Below are positions 27,201 to 42,200 of a stretch of 64,000 nucleotides of DNA, in pieces (the first letter of the stretch is position 1; each line of letters starts with the position of its first letter). The DNA is taken from positions 2,294,001 through 2,358,000 of the forward strand of contig NC_134662.1 in the NCBI RefSeq assembly GCF_030463565.1. Reading direction: 5' to 3'. This DNA comes from Pelecanus crispus (Eukaryota; Chordata; Aves; Pelecaniformes; Pelecanidae). The position numbers were made by a program, and so were the translations under genes. A model generated the notes under the pieces. The model did no database searches. It was given only the letters and a program-made list of their open reading frames with translations, and was not told the DNA's origin.

Positions 27201-30200
27201 GATATTTTGTAGTTCTAGCAACACTTAGGAGCTTGCATATAAATAATCACTCATCATTTGTACTTCGTTTCAGCCTTTAGCAAATACGACATAGCTGTAG
27301 TAACTTAGCCTCATCGACTGACAACAAAGGATTTCAGTTACAGTTACACAGTAACACAACTCAAAAGTCTGCCAGGCAACTTATTTCAGTTATAAAATAC
27401 ATTAAGTTAAAAAAAGGTTTACAGATGGTGTTAATTGATGACAAAGTTCATAATGTTTTTTTCTAGGTTACAAATTTCAGTTCTCACCTGCTATTACTGT
27501 GTTCACACATTCATATAAGAGAGACATGGCTGAGGTGCTGAAACAGAAATCAAGTATTTTAAATAAGGAATAAACCCAGCACATTTTGAAGAGTTGTCAG
27601 CAATATCTTGGAGCTAGTTAACACCTTTAATTACACGAGAAATTGCCAGTATTCTGCTCCATATACCTTCAAACTAGATGAAATGATTCTCACTCAAAAA
27701 CTGTTGGGGGAAGGGCTACGAATGTTTTAAAAAAAAAAATCTTCTCTGAGAAGCAGCAAGTAACAGCACTGTAACGCGAGGAACGAGGAAGGAAGCGGTT
27801 ACTCAAAACCTCAGTACCAGTTACAAAGCACCGAAGCAATCTTGTCCAAAGATCAAATCAAATCCTCTGCCCAAGGTCAAAATTCACGGTAAGGCAGGCA
27901 GATGGAGAACCTCAAGTCTGTCTCGCTCCAAAGCGAATGAGCCATGCCCAAACAGCAGACTCTTCTGGCAGGTACACACTTGCTCATGCCTGGAAGCGAG
28001 CAACCCATTTTCAATGTCCGATTCCCCCCAAAACTTAAAATTCAAGACAACTTTTGCCAGTTGAACGCACATACGGTGCAATTCTGAGGATTTCAAAGGT
28101 ACTTACAAATCCTGACCTACACAAGAGGGAAACACAGCAAAACCTCAGAAGTAACAAAGGAGCAGACTCCAGAAGCAAGGTCTGCAAAGGTAATGAGCAA
28201 ACAACTCTGGGGGCAGCCGTCAGGAGCGACACGGCGAAGGTCACTCAGCACCCCGCATACGTGACTCTGTACGCTCTGAACCAGGACAGTCACTTTTTGC
28301 TCCCCGTGCACTTCGTGGTGTGTGGCAGGGTGGTTTGCCTTACGCGTAAGTGATATGAGATCCAAAATGACTGAATGGAGATCAAAGCGAACAGGATTAA
28401 GTCCTCACAAATAATAACATGAGTGACTAATGCGGGAGTTGGAGAGGAGGTAGAAGCAGGATTGAAGACGTACTGTTCATCTTCCTGCTTTTTCTGGTGA
28501 AGTACTTTTTCTGGTGAATTTGTATCTATCTCTCAGGGCTGCAAAACCCCTCTTTGATTATTTGGATGCAAGGCTGCTGGGTGGTCTGCTCTGAACCAGC
28601 CTTAAAGGTATACTAGGAAGATGGACAGAAATTGTTTGGCTAGAGCTGCTCTCATGGCTACACGGATACCCATTTAAAATTCGCTCACTCCCATCTATCT
28701 TCTTGCTCTGCCACATGAAGAGAAACAAACCTTTTAATTTATCAACTCATGCATAAGATCACACTTCTTTTTCATAACTGGGAAAATACATGTATTCCCT
28801 CCAAGACATCTACTTTCCGATTTCAGTTGAGAATTTGATCCAAAACAACATTACAAACCAGCTTTAACAAGGGACAAGGAAGTATCTTCAAATTTATCTA
28901 ATCTATATTTTGGACATATATTAAGGGAACCTTTCCAAAACCGTCTGGGCTGACAAAGGCATGAGAGAGAACTTTAATATACTCCTTGTCATGCTGCTTT
29001 CGTGGGTAAAGGCACTCCCAAAAAAGTCAAGAACCAATGTGTGGAGGTGAACAAAAGAGGCAAATATACAGCTGAGCCCTTTTTAAGCCAAAGTTTTTAT
29101 ATATTCTGCATAGTCATCTCTGGCTTAAAACAAAGTGAAAGGAAAGCAAATTGCTCCAATTTTCACGCATGCTTTGGAGAAATTCACACTGACAGTCAGA
29201 CACCCAAAGACTTTCCTTTAAGGTACTTTATCTCACTCAGGTTTTTCAGAAACGGTCCTGATGTGATCATCTTTTGATACATGAAGCCAATATATCGAGA
29301 CTCAAGAAGAAGTTCAGAAATGCATCCACAGGCCTAGCTACTGACCTACCCAACGGGCACTTCACCAACCCCAAAAGACAAGGTGACATTTGTCATACAT
29401 ACCTATGGATGAGGTTGGTCAGAGGCTCAATCAGTTTCTTTCCAAGCCTAGGTTCTAATGGAGTAAGAGCACCAAACTATTAAAAAAGAAGTGCAGAGAA
29501 GAAAGTGATTTAATAGCTGCTTTTAAACAGTATAAAAACATGATTTAAATTGCAGCTCATTATATTTAAACCAAGCTACATTAAAATATTTTTTTCCTCT
29601 CTTTCGTTATGTTCGCAAACACTAGAAGATATTCCTGGTTTCTTTTTATTTGGATTTAATGGTAACTATACCTCCAAGCAAGAAATCTATTTTTGCACCC
29701 AAGGTAATTTAATGAGAACCCCAATCCTGTAAACATAGATCCAGAATACTTGCCAGTTTTATAATTTTAATGAGAACCCAATTATTGGTTGATGACGTCA
29801 TCAACTTGAAAAAGAGTGGAGCAAGGGAAAGGTAGTTTTTGGGATTGCGTCGAGCCAGCTCACAAATAACATTTACTGCAGCAGACTGCACACCTGGGAA
29901 AAAGAAGTGGGAAAAGCAGAAATCTCATCAACGCCTTAATTGTGATTGAAGTTTCTGGTGCAGAACCCCCAGAACAAAAGCAGCTAAAGATCCAGATTTG
30001 TGCGTCCAAGAGGAATGGTTCAGCCTCATTACCAACCATGAGGTAGTGAACTAAACACAAGAATGCAAAAACAAACTGAGAAAGGATTTTATTTCATTTT
30101 GGCTATTTTCTAATGTATCAGCAAGCTGGGTATCTGCTTTGGGCCCAGTATTAGAAAGAACAGGACACTGCCAGCCTCCTTCCCACTTTACTGTGGATAG

Positions 30201-33200
30201 CTTGTCTGTGGGGCACAGACAGCATAGTGATCGATAATCCTACCCACCATCAAGTTTCCAAAGACTTTTGCTTCTTTAAAATGTATTATTTAGACATGTT
30301 TAAATACAACACAAAAATAATGAATCCTTAAACAGTCCGACTGGACAAGTTCATTCCCTTCTAATTGCTCAGCCTCTAAATTGATTGTTCTCAATTTGGA
30401 ATCTTTTAATCTAGACAGTCTGGGTTTTCTAGTAGAGAGCAGTCCTTTTCTCCATAAAGCGTAATAGGTATTTTTTTCTTCTGTTTGCAGATGATGGGGG
30501 TGGTGTTTTGCTTTCTTTAAAAACATTGTCCCTGGAAGACGCATCTTACATGCCCTCACCAACTTAGTCCAGCACACGCAATTAAATTTCTCCTTCTAAA
30601 CACACACGCAAATCAACTGGAGATCACAGAACTGCACTGCACACAGAATTCTTGAAACAAGCGTACGGCATTTTGGTGCAGTGAGGGAAGATCAGCACCT
30701 TCCGGGAAGACTGAGTGAAAGTGTGAATGTGATACAGAGCAGTTGCAAATTTCCTGTGCTGCAGCTGAATAGCACTGACGCAGTACTGAAGGGCCCAAAC
30801 AGCAGTCTGGACTCAAAGTTTAAATTTGAAAAAAAATAGAAAAAAAATACATGAAGTGATGTGAAATTATTTTAAGTACATCCACGGCAAGCCAATAGCT
30901 GCAGCTTTGTAAAAGAGCACAGGAAACAACAACAAAAAAACCCAAACCCTGAAATCAACTGAAATATTTTCAATAGCCAAGTAAGCAACAAACCAGGAAT
31001 CATTAAGTAGCTTTGTCCCATTAAGGTTTAATCCACTGATATAGTTTCAATAGCTTTGGGTTTGAAGAAAGAATTGGACATTTTCAAGAATATGTTTTTA
31101 ATATGGCAACATCTGTCAAAACTTTCATATGCTCATCTACCTATTAAACAGGTGAATCAGTACCCAAAAGATGACTACAGCATTTTTCATGTATTCTTCT
31201 CTCTGCAAGCTCTAAAAGCATGCATACCTAGATGTTTTGGAGCAGAAGCAATTTGCTAAAATCCACTCACCGGGATCTGGATCTTCAAGTTTCTCTTTAA
31301 GGCGAGGAAATGCGGGACGGAGGGACTCTGGGTATTTCAAAAAAACTTTGTACATGATTAACACTGCCTTCTTCCTGATATAAGGCTTTGTATGAGACAT
31401 CTGTTAATGAAACAAGTGCAATCAGGCTCTTGGCAAATTTGTGTTTCCAGAGTTCTTCTCAAGATCCTTATGTCCACAACCACTGTCTCAAAATTTCTTT
31501 CTGGGACACTCAACTACTTTTCAAAAACTAGGCTTTGAGGGGAGAGCAAAATACTGTCATTTATCACCAAAACTAACAGAAATATTCAAGGTAAGCCTCT
31601 GTCCTGGTTTCGGCTGGGATAGAGTTAATTTTCTTCCCAGTAGCAGGCACAGTGCTGCATTTTGGATTTAGTAGGAAAATAACGCTGATAACACGCTGAT
31701 GGTTTAGTTGTTGCTCAGTACTGCTCATGCTAGTCAAGGACTTTTCAGCTTCCCATGCTGTGCCAGGGGCACAAGAAACTGGGAGGGGGCACAGCCAGAA
31801 GAGTTGATCCCAACTGCCCCAGGGGCCATTCCATACCATATGGCGTCATGGGCAGTATAGAAACTGGGGGGGTTGGCCGGGGAGCAGCGATCGCTGCTGG
31901 GAACTGGCTGGGTATCGGTCAGCGGGTGGTGAGCAATTGCACTGTGCATCACCTGCTTTGTATGTTGTTATTATTATTATTATATTGTTATTATTATCAT
32001 TACTCTTTTACTTTATTTCAATTATTAAACTGTTCTTATCTCACCCCAGGAGTGTTTCTCACTCTTACTCCTCTGATGCTCTCCCCCATCCCACCGGGGT
32101 AGGGGCAGCGAGCGGCTGCGTGGTGCTGAGCTGCTGCTGGGGCTGAGCCACGACAGCCTCTTGCACTAACTAAGGTCTGTAAAGGTTCCCCAAAAAACCC
32201 CACAAGAGCAAAACATCTGTTTTCACATGTAACAGTTCTAAATTTAACAGATATTTACCAGATTCGAACAGTTTAACGTTCTTTAATTACAGGGAAAAGT
32301 TATTTCAATCTTATCAACTCACCAGTGTCATGATGTCATTTGCCAAGTCCCTGGCAAGATCTGGAGTAACAAAACAGGACAAGCCAGTCAGTGCAACTCC
32401 AGTATCATATTGGTTAGGGCTACTCAGATCCTAAAAAAGGAAAAACGGGCTCAAAAATTTAAGATCACACAGGACGTGGAAAAACAATTTTCTCAAACCA
32501 ATTTCATTCACTCAACATATATAAGACAGAGCTTCATGGGAATATTTGTATCAACTATTAACACAAATGTCCTCCAACACCTGCTAAAATACAGCTAGCC
32601 TGGGGTTTAATAATGGGCATATCTAAACAATAGATAGGTGACTGCAACACAAAAGCAATTAGAGATATCATACCTTGGTGTTGTTTTAGGAATGGCAAAT
32701 AATTTTTAAAAACTCATGACATGATCACAAACATGTTTAAAGTCCTAAAAACCTGGTATTAAATATGAACCCTGCTAAGCCAAAGCCCAACTGTCACCAA
32801 GTTGACTGGGAGCAGGCCCTCTTGTCGAGTGGTTAACCGTGTCCTAGCTTACTCCCTCTATTAGAGAAATGAGATTACTTTCCTCCAAAGCTGCTGTGAC
32901 AGTACCGTAACTTTCAGTCCATAAAGACGTAACACAAGCTAGCATGTAGAATACATTTTATTGGTCAAGTTTCCTTGGACTTATTTGTAGTCAGCATCCT
33001 ACATAGTCTTTCAGGTATTCCTAAGCTTCAGACTCTTAACAATACTAATATTCGTATCTGAGTATGTTCAAGTACAGATTATAAAACCAGACCTCATTGA
33101 ATACAGAGCATCAGAGGATCAATCCTTAACTGCAATTAGGAAACAAAAATACCAGGTGAACTGCACAGAGCATTCCCACACGAACTACCGGAATTAACTG

Positions 33201-36200
33201 TCCAAATTGACAGGTACCCGGAGGCTGCTTTAGGAGAGCTAAACATAGCCAGGCCTTCCGAGTTCTGTGTCATTTGTATCTCACTGTAAAACCTTTTGCA
33301 GGTAGTCAGAAATTAGATTCTACTTCAAGATTAATCAAATCTGCTTCTTAAAGAAGCAACAAAACTTTGCAATTTATCCTGGCTTTAATGTATTTTGAGA
33401 ACTGGTAATCCCTTAAAATACAAAATTGCTAGATCAATGAAACATGAAAAAGCATCTTTATTTACGCCTTTAAGTAAAAACTCAGGCACAAAAAGGAACG
33501 AATAGCCTCGTAAGTGACTGAAATTCAGTATACCAATCTCCATAATAAAGAGAATGGATGGATATTATTAAAAATATGCAATTGTCAGAGCAGAACAGTT
33601 TCGAAGATAAAGGGAAAAGCACTAGTTCTTTAGAAAAGATACTGGATAACGCTCCACTGATCTTTTTTAGGCAAGTAAAAGACATTTTACCTACTTAAAT
33701 GGTAAAAATGTAGGCACATCTTGTACTGGAACGGTCAAGTTTTAAAGCAGTGATACTTTAAAAAATTAAACTTAAGAGCTTTAAAAAAAAAAAAATCTGT
33801 ATTCTGAAGAATAGGAAGAACAGGAAAATAATCCTGCAACCCAGTAACTCTGAAAAAATCCAAGTCATAAAGCTCTATGAAAATGAATACAACACACTTT
33901 GGGACATTTAATACAGAACACAACTTCACATACACTCTTCACCAGTTTTATACACAATTATACTAAACAAGCCAAAAGCCTGATCTGTCATTACCAGAAA
34001 AAACTAGGCCCTCGCAGACAGAAATTTTGTGGAGCCAGGTGACTGTTCATTTTACTTCAGGAATGGGGACATTTTTCTTACCCATTACATTCTTATAAGG
34101 GCTGCCTAAGAGACTAGCAACATTAACAAAGGTTATTGTCACCATTCACTGTGATGAATAAAGAGAGCTGCTACGAGACAGCACGAGGGAAGCCTACGGA
34201 CAGCTCCGGAGTATTTCATTAATCCTTCGGCTTGTGGAATGAGAGTAGACTGTAAACTAAGTAAACAGAGTTCTACTTAAACACCTTTAGATTCTTAAAA
34301 GACAAATACTTCATACAGATTTGAAGATACAAGTAGGGAGGCAGTGCAAGAAAAAATTAAGAACTGAAGTCAAAAGTTTACCTTTCGGATCTGATTAGTA
34401 GTCAACATAATTACATCAGTCCCTTCATGAAAGCACTGAGAGGCAGCTAGGTAACCAATTCTCTGTAAAAAGGCAAGGAGAAAAAAAAATTAAAAGTAAG
34501 TTCAGACAATGTTTAGATGAACAACAACTGGTAGCTTCATGAGCAATATTAAAAAGATGAACAATTAAGACAGGAGGTTTGCATAACAGAAAAGGCATGA
34601 CAGGGTTCTCTATTCTTTCCTGATATAAACCCCCTTTTCTAATCTCGGACAAGTAACTCCTCCAGGGACAATACATCTATCTTAAGGATATTAAACTAGC
34701 TTCACCTCCTCTACTTTGTTAGAGCATACAAGTTCAACGATCATGAAGATGTAGAAATAAAGTAGGACTGTCAGTAGGAGAAATGGACAATGCTACATAC
34801 ATTTTGTCTGTGTTACATTTAGTACAAAGCAAGAGTAACACTCCTTGAATCCTGACTTTCAGGTGCTAAAGCCCAATGGAAACTATTCCTTACAAGGTAA
34901 CATTCTGCCCCATTTGGTGAAAAAGGTCTGCAACACAGAGCATGAACAAGACCTTTCAAGAAAAATTATAAAGCTAAATACGGCTGCTACTAGGGATCTT
35001 AGGTGGTCATCTAAAAAAAAAAAAAAAAAAAACACACCTCTGTTTTTTCACAAAAGGTATTTGACAGCTATTGTCAAACATTTGGCAGAAAAAGCCTATA
35101 CTAGCAGGTCAAGTATTGTCCGTATACTAGAAACAAATATGGTCTACTTCCTTTCCATATTGAAGAAAGCAAACCAGAAGATGATGTACCAATGCATTCA
35201 TTAAAATACAGTAATGAAACAGCTTGTCTAGTACAGTTGTAGTTACACAGAGAACTCACTTTGAATGTAAACTTCGATGCACTCATGACTTCAATAATAT
35301 TGAAAGCAGCCCAACTGATGTCATAACCCAGCATCTGCAACTGTGAGCAGAGAAGACAAGATAACTTCTGAAATAAGAAACTCAAGAAAATAGGTAAAGA
35401 TACCTCAGAAAATTTAAGATGTAACAAGAGTCCAAAAATAACACTTTAAGACATCTCAAGTTTATGAGTAATGTTACATTCTATGTCACTTGCAGTAAGC
35501 GAAAGAAGTCTTGAATTTCCACCAGAAGCAAGTTTTAAATAGTTTGCATTAATTCCAGGTACTACATATGCAGTTATATATATAAGCATCATTGTGAGGG
35601 TTTTTTTTCCTGGATTTTTTTTTAAATAAAAACCAGAACAGAAATAATTCTTCAAAAATAATTCTTTAACAGTATTTCCCTCCTCTCCTCCTCGACAAAG
35701 GACTGTGAGAGAAACAAACACCAATTTCAAGTGCTCATGCAACTGTGTGATAAGAAAGAATCCAGCTGAAAACAACTTTTTAAATTGGATTAGTTTTAAA
35801 TCAGATTAGCTTCCTCACCTATCTCAATAAAAGAAAACTGTACCGATACCAGTGCCAGCACAATGAACAGAACGGGAATACGCAGACTGACGTCAGACAC
35901 ACTGGGGCATTTTCACCTGCAGCCTGCACTTACAACAGGCTCAGAAACTGCAGCCTAAGAAAAGCAGGCATTCAGACCGAAGACTAGCTCCTAGTCAGCA
36001 AAAAAGAAAAAAATAAAGATGCAATTACATCGTATCCCAGCAAGGCACTTACATATGTAAGTTTGCAGACTGCGTTTGCTTTCACTGCAATGTTATCCTG
36101 CTTCAGCTCCTGCTTGATCTCATCAATGCACTGGGAGATGTATTTTGCCTGAGGAAAGCAAACAAACAAAGAATTTGTCCTCATTTACCAGTTTTGTAGA

Positions 36201-39200
36201 TCTCCAGCACGTCAGTGGGGAGAACCAGCAGAACTCATCATTTGCAAGCACCAAACCTCACACACACACGCTATTTAGGTAAGCACTTAATTCTGATGGA
36301 CTACTCATTAACAAAAAACATCGCAATTCTATTACAAAACTAGAAGTAGTACACCGAGATGTTTCTTCGGTGGTTTCCCTTCTCCTCCCTCTCCCTCACA
36401 ATTACACTGTTCAGTCCAGAGCTGTAGTTTCAAAGATTTGTGAAAAAAGTCGTCCGATGGCGATCGTGTACCTAGGGGTCTGAACCAAACCCGCGCTCCG
36501 CCGTTCCTAGAGCACGCACTCGTCACCTCCATGGAAGCCAGAGATCACCCATTCATCACGTGACTAGAAAAAACTGTGTCAAACGCTATTAATAGCCCAC
36601 AAACTTAGAGGTGACTGATGAAAATACTACGAGTAACTCTACTTTTGGGCACGGCACGTCCGGGCGGCACTGCAGACGCGCGCCCCAGGAGCCTTCCCGC
36701 GCGAAGGGACGCGGCGCAAGCCTCGCGCAGGGCACGGGTACCGCCGGCTGTAGCCCTCGCCGTCCACCCCAGCCACGGCAAGGCTGCCTCCCTCCCCCGT
36801 TCACCTCTTAGGTGCGCAATTTTGCCATTTACACACCTTGATAAGCAACAGTTATTTGTATGAATTTCTCGGTAATTCAGATGTCAAAATGTTTGCATTT
36901 AAATATCGGTCCTTTATTTCTTTCCAAACAATCACGTCTGTGCTTGTGGGAGGGATGTGGCAAATGCATGATTTACAAATAACTGTACAGATTTTACTTA
37001 GCTTAGTTCAGTCGGAGATTCTTTCAGTTCACAATTAATTACGATTTAAGTACTGAAGGTGTCTGCTACAGAAATCATGAAAATTTAAAAGCAGAGAAAT
37101 AATCTCTCTTTAGAAAGCCACACACGCACTAGTGCATTTCACATTCAATATAAATAAATCAACTGCCAGAGGAACCAGGTCAAAAACAGATTACCCAGTT
37201 CCACAGTAAAATCCTGCCTGCATACCATTACCTTCCACCAAAAAGATATTTTCAACATCGACATCTACTGGCCTGCCTTTAATTAACATTTCTCCCCTTT
37301 ACACTAAATTTTCTTTATTATCCCAACCATTCATTGGTCTTTTACAATGTCCTAGAGTGATACTCATGCATCAAGTCATAGAAGTTTGCTGCTAGAAGCA
37401 GAGAATGTTATTTTTAATTAATAGCAGGTGACAATAAAAAGAAATTGTACAAGGTCTGTAGTGCAAAGAGACACTGCAGTGATCCAGGTGAGGAAAGGTA
37501 GCAACTGAATTTTAATGCAGGGACTTCATACTCCAAGCAGCAGTCACCTAACAACAATTTACACTGCTATCATTTAGTCTAGCGATACCAGAATTAGAAT
37601 CCACCATCAGGATGCATGGTGAATACAGATAATTCGGAGGAGCAGCAGCTTCACTGGCTGAACAGCTTCTACAGAAGCAGGATAATTATTTGGCTTTTCT
37701 CTCAAACCTTGCACTTCCAGAGGGATAAAAGCCAGCTCCTCCACGGCATGGGTAAGCTCAGATGGAACCACAGTTGTTATTTTGAGACTTTTGGTAAAAG
37801 TCTTTGTTGCCCTTCATGGAGCTCCTGTCTGACCCTTTCCTGCAGCCTGCTGAGGTCCCTCAAACAGCAGCCCTGCTCTCCAGCATAACGTAACTCAGAA
37901 GGTCTGACAGAAGAAAGCCGGTAAATGAATTTACTTGAAGAAATTGAAGATGTTCCTAAATGCCTGCATTTGGGGTAGAAATACTATCTTTGCAATGGGA
38001 ATTTTCATGTTAAGGGTGGGAGTGCTACACACCAACCAACCCTTTCCTCTACAGATACCCATCTGTCCTCCTGGATATGGGCGAGTGGATCACATCTGCC
38101 AAAACTGGGGATGGCATTGCCCCCAAATGCTTAACAGTGTAGTGTCCAGGTGACTTCTCCCACGAAGCAGAAGATTTGGGATTCTAAACTTGTCACCTGA
38201 GAGCGATTCAGGTCCAGACAGCTGCCACGGGAAGTTTAAACTCTTCATTTGAAACTAAAAAAACCCTTCAGATAGTAGAAAATACACACTTGATCAGAGA
38301 TGCTGAAATGACGACTTATACAACAATGCAACTGATCTACAAATACACTGTACCTAACCTTGAATATTTTATGCACACATAAGAGTGCGCTGGAACAGCG
38401 TCACAGAACCCTTCGCACGTGTCTCTCACTGCCGCATCTTGGCCAGCAAGGTCAGCGCTGTTCTCAGTGCAGAATACTAACACGCAGGTTCTCAGTCTCT
38501 ATGTCCGTAACCAGAAAGCATTATTGTCATTTCCCATAGCATCTATCCCAAAACTATTTAAACATTAGCTTAAGTTTCCTGAAAAACTCTTAGGAGTTGA
38601 ACGCAAACCGCTGTGTGACCAGGAGGAGGAAAGCTCAATGACGCACAGCCCGGATACAGGCTCCCGAGCCGCCAGCCACACTCGACGCCCCGCAACCGCC
38701 AGGCAAAGCCCTGTCTGCCAGTCAGCCTAATATAACGAGCAACTTCCTTTAAAGCGGGTGGAAAGGTACATTACAGAACTCGGAATTGGACCTGAAACTA
38801 AAATAAGGGGTTTTGAAAAGCAGAAAGAAGTCCTTCTAAAATAGCCGTACTTCAAATCCTAAAACCCTACAAGGAATGAAAGACCCTATATATAGAAAGC
38901 TTGAAAGGATCAGCGGGTATTAACTTTTCGTTAATCTCTGTGGAGTGGCACTGTCATGAATGAGCAATATGAAGAAAACTAATCTATTTAGTCTCCCACT
39001 TACATCTGAAACCTAACCACCACAGCCTAGCCAGATTCCCTACCATATTCAACACCTGCATAAATACGAAGGAAACAAGCATGCACGCACGGATCTCTAG
39101 CGAAGCTCCTCCCGGTCCCTGGCTACGGGAACCGCTGCCGTCTGCAACGCGCCGGGCAGGGCTGCACCAAAGCATCCTCATGCTGAGCGCTGCCCTCAGG

Positions 39201-42200
39201 CCCCACGCCGCAGCCCGCAAGCTGCTCAATTCAGAGAGCCGAGCTAGGCAGCGAAAGGGAGAACTGCCACTTGATGCAATGAAGGAAAAATGGTAATCGC
39301 TCAGCAAGGCCTGAATGTTTGCAGGAAAAACAACCCCAACATTTACATCCAGGACAAAATCTGGATACTTTTCCCAGCATTGACTCACTGATAAGTTTTT
39401 GCATAAATCCTTCTAATATAGCAATTTCCTAGTGTGGTAATTAAAAATAAGCACTTCCCAGGATGTAACTGGCTCAGTTTTTCCTAAAATGCTTTTGAGA
39501 TGCCGTGAAGAAAGAAATGCGAAAGGAAAATATTTCAGAATTCATTTATGCCCAGAGTACTGAATATAATATCAATATATTTCTTAACTATTAATTCCTT
39601 ACTAATTCTGCGACAGTCTTATCTGAAGTCTTCCCAGGATGCTACTCAATTGCTCACACATTTTGGCCGGTCAACTGAGGAGCACTTCTAAGTCACAATA
39701 TTTATAGACCTTTGGACATTCCCAGCCAGACTGCTTTGAGCAAGCAAGGCAATTATAAGGAAGCCTTTCACTCCCCGTGTAGTCGAGAACAAGCAGGGCC
39801 ATTAAGCGAAAGAACACGCTCAGAAGGATGGCAATCCAGGCAAAGCTGCAAGTCTGCAGTCAAAAGCTGAAGGGCATATGATAACACCGGGAAAAGAGCT
39901 GAGAGGAGCTCTTTTATTCTTGCTAGGCTGCCAAGTGGGAAAGGAGCCTTTCCCAACTCAGTGGAAAAGGCTCCTTAATGAAACACTACGGCAACCGCTG
40001 CGGTGATTGTTTTCTCTTGCATATCCCTCAGAAGGGGGAAGATGACACAAACGCACTCAGAGCAGCGCAGCTAAAACCCAAGTAAAGCGCGCAGATGTTA
40101 GCAGTAATTACTCAACAAAGCTGCGAATCCAGCGAAGTCGTAACTGCCATTTCTTAATGTATTCCACCAAACAGATGCAGTAAGCGTTTTATATCCATTA
40201 ACAAAATACACACGCTAATTTTTAAAACAAGCCCAAATTCCTCAAGAATTCCAAGACCTCACCCAGAAAATATGTGCATTTAAACTAGCACGAGTGGCTA
40301 AAATAAGAATGAAAGTATCAAGAATCAAAGACACAATCCCTTTGAAACAGAGGGAGGGAAGAAGGGAAAAGTGGGTCATGGAAAGAAGCCAAAATGTCAG
40401 TTTATAGGATTTTTTTTTCATTTCCCAAGCCATGTTTTTTGAATTAACTTTGAGAAACACTAAAACTTTATTCCAAGAGCCGGCCAAGACAGAACTTGGG
40501 GTTTGCTGACAATTTCAGAGAGGTTCACAAAAAACTAAGATTTTTTCCAAGCAGTGTGTGAATGAAGTTGAAAAAAATCACTAACCTAACTGAACAACAG
40601 TTACATTCCTAGGAAATATCACTCACTCTGCTGTACTTTTGTCAGCTGATGAGAAGACACTAACGATCAGAATGGATATCACTACAGAACCTTTACGTTA
40701 ACTTTAAGACTGTTGGAAATGAATAGCTTTCATGATTAAAGCAGCTGTACTCTTATCTCAACCATATGCCATCTTCTGAAACCAAGAGACAGCAAACTCA
40801 TACTCTTACTGCTTCGGGTTACAGTCCAGCAAACCCAAGGCAGCAGAATCCTCCACTGAAGTCCTTGTCAGGATCCAGACTCAATCCACCGGATCTGCTG
40901 CAGCTGATTTGAGATTCAAACCTGTCACTTACTGCAACAGCAAACTGCCTTCCACCCAGATGAAACAGCAAACCGCCAGTGAACACCAGTCCCTATTTCT
41001 CCTTCACTTTCAGGGTTAAATACAGTGTTTTAAGGAAAGGATGATTAACAGTGGAAGCCACAAGGAGCAAGATACGATCTGATGTCAATGTGCAACTATA
41101 CCATTCTAAAACAGAAAAAGTTTGGAGTAAGTCGAACATAAAAATAAATAACTGAAATAAACACAAAATGACATTTCTTTTGTTTTAAGCACTGTAAGAG
41201 TTCTCTTTTTTGGTAGCACTTTGAGATGTACGCTTGCTATTAACTCCATGAAATCACGCTGAGCGCAAGCACATGACGATCTCACATGAGAGGAAGATGC
41301 TCACTGCTCTAACTTCCAGAAAACCAGCAACAACTGCCCCTCCTTTTTTCTTTTTATATTCTTAAGATATACTACCTGTGGGATGCAAGCCATGTGACAT
41401 GACCACAATGCTTAACACAAAAGGCAGTTACACCACAGACACCTTGCGGAGGCGAAGCAACTGCTGAATTTGTTTTTCAGGCAGAAGATCCTGTTACAAG
41501 CAGAGCACAGCTGCCACCTCCTAACTTAGAAAGAAGGCTGGAAAGAAATACGTAGCACTTGCCAGGCTTCTATTAAAACCCCAAAAGCTGTACTTCACGT
41601 CAAACACCACTCAACTAGTCAAACAGAATTTATACACCTATAATTGACTACAGTACCTGAAACACAAGCACTGTACCATGACAGCACAGAGTAAATCAAC
41701 TCAAGTAACAGACAAGAACATAAAAAAAAAAGCTAAAACATGCTGCTTTCCACTCACTTGGACACAGCACTAGAGGTAAGCATATTAGATGTTAACTTCT
41801 GTCATACATAACTAAAAATATTATTTAAATACTGTAGAAAGAACTATTTGAGATAAGTACAGGATCCTTTGTTAAGACTACTCCATGGCTGGATAGAAAG
41901 AGAATCCAAGGCATATGCTATCTCACAACTAACTTCACTAAAACCGTAAACCAAGCAAATTAGATAAGCATGTAACAGAATATGAGCAATAACTGAGAAA
42001 CTGCACAGCATTCATTTAACCAGGTTTGCAGCAACCAAAATAAAATGGTGCAGAGGGTGGTCAGATGCGACAAAAAGCTGAGAAAACACGTTACAACTTG
42101 AAAGGCATTTTGAAAAAGTCAAACTTATCTTTCACTCAGCTGTTGATAAACAGTATTGCTATACACGTTTGGACATGTCTTAGTTTGCCTTTGCTACTCA

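Larger units (their letters stand above)
6231..36052 (-). other. AP3D1: AP3D1 introns 2-31 (noncoding content)
   Basis: Sizes run from 92 nt (intron 13, 22465-22556) to 2387 nt (intron 21, 13511-15897). Others over 1 kb are intron 4 (32431-34381), 6 (29894-31270), 8 (27538-29402), 9 (25701-27487), 12 (22706-24267), 14 (20862-22233), 27 (9228-10349) and 28 (8102-9138). Intron 5 carries a solo LTR and intron 9 a SINE. An (AG)n(AC)n microsatellite sits near 15075-15096, and A or T runs near 24960-24985 and 35012-35031. Otherwise I see only unique AT-rich sequence, and open frames on the other strand are shadows. Confidence 0.85.
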
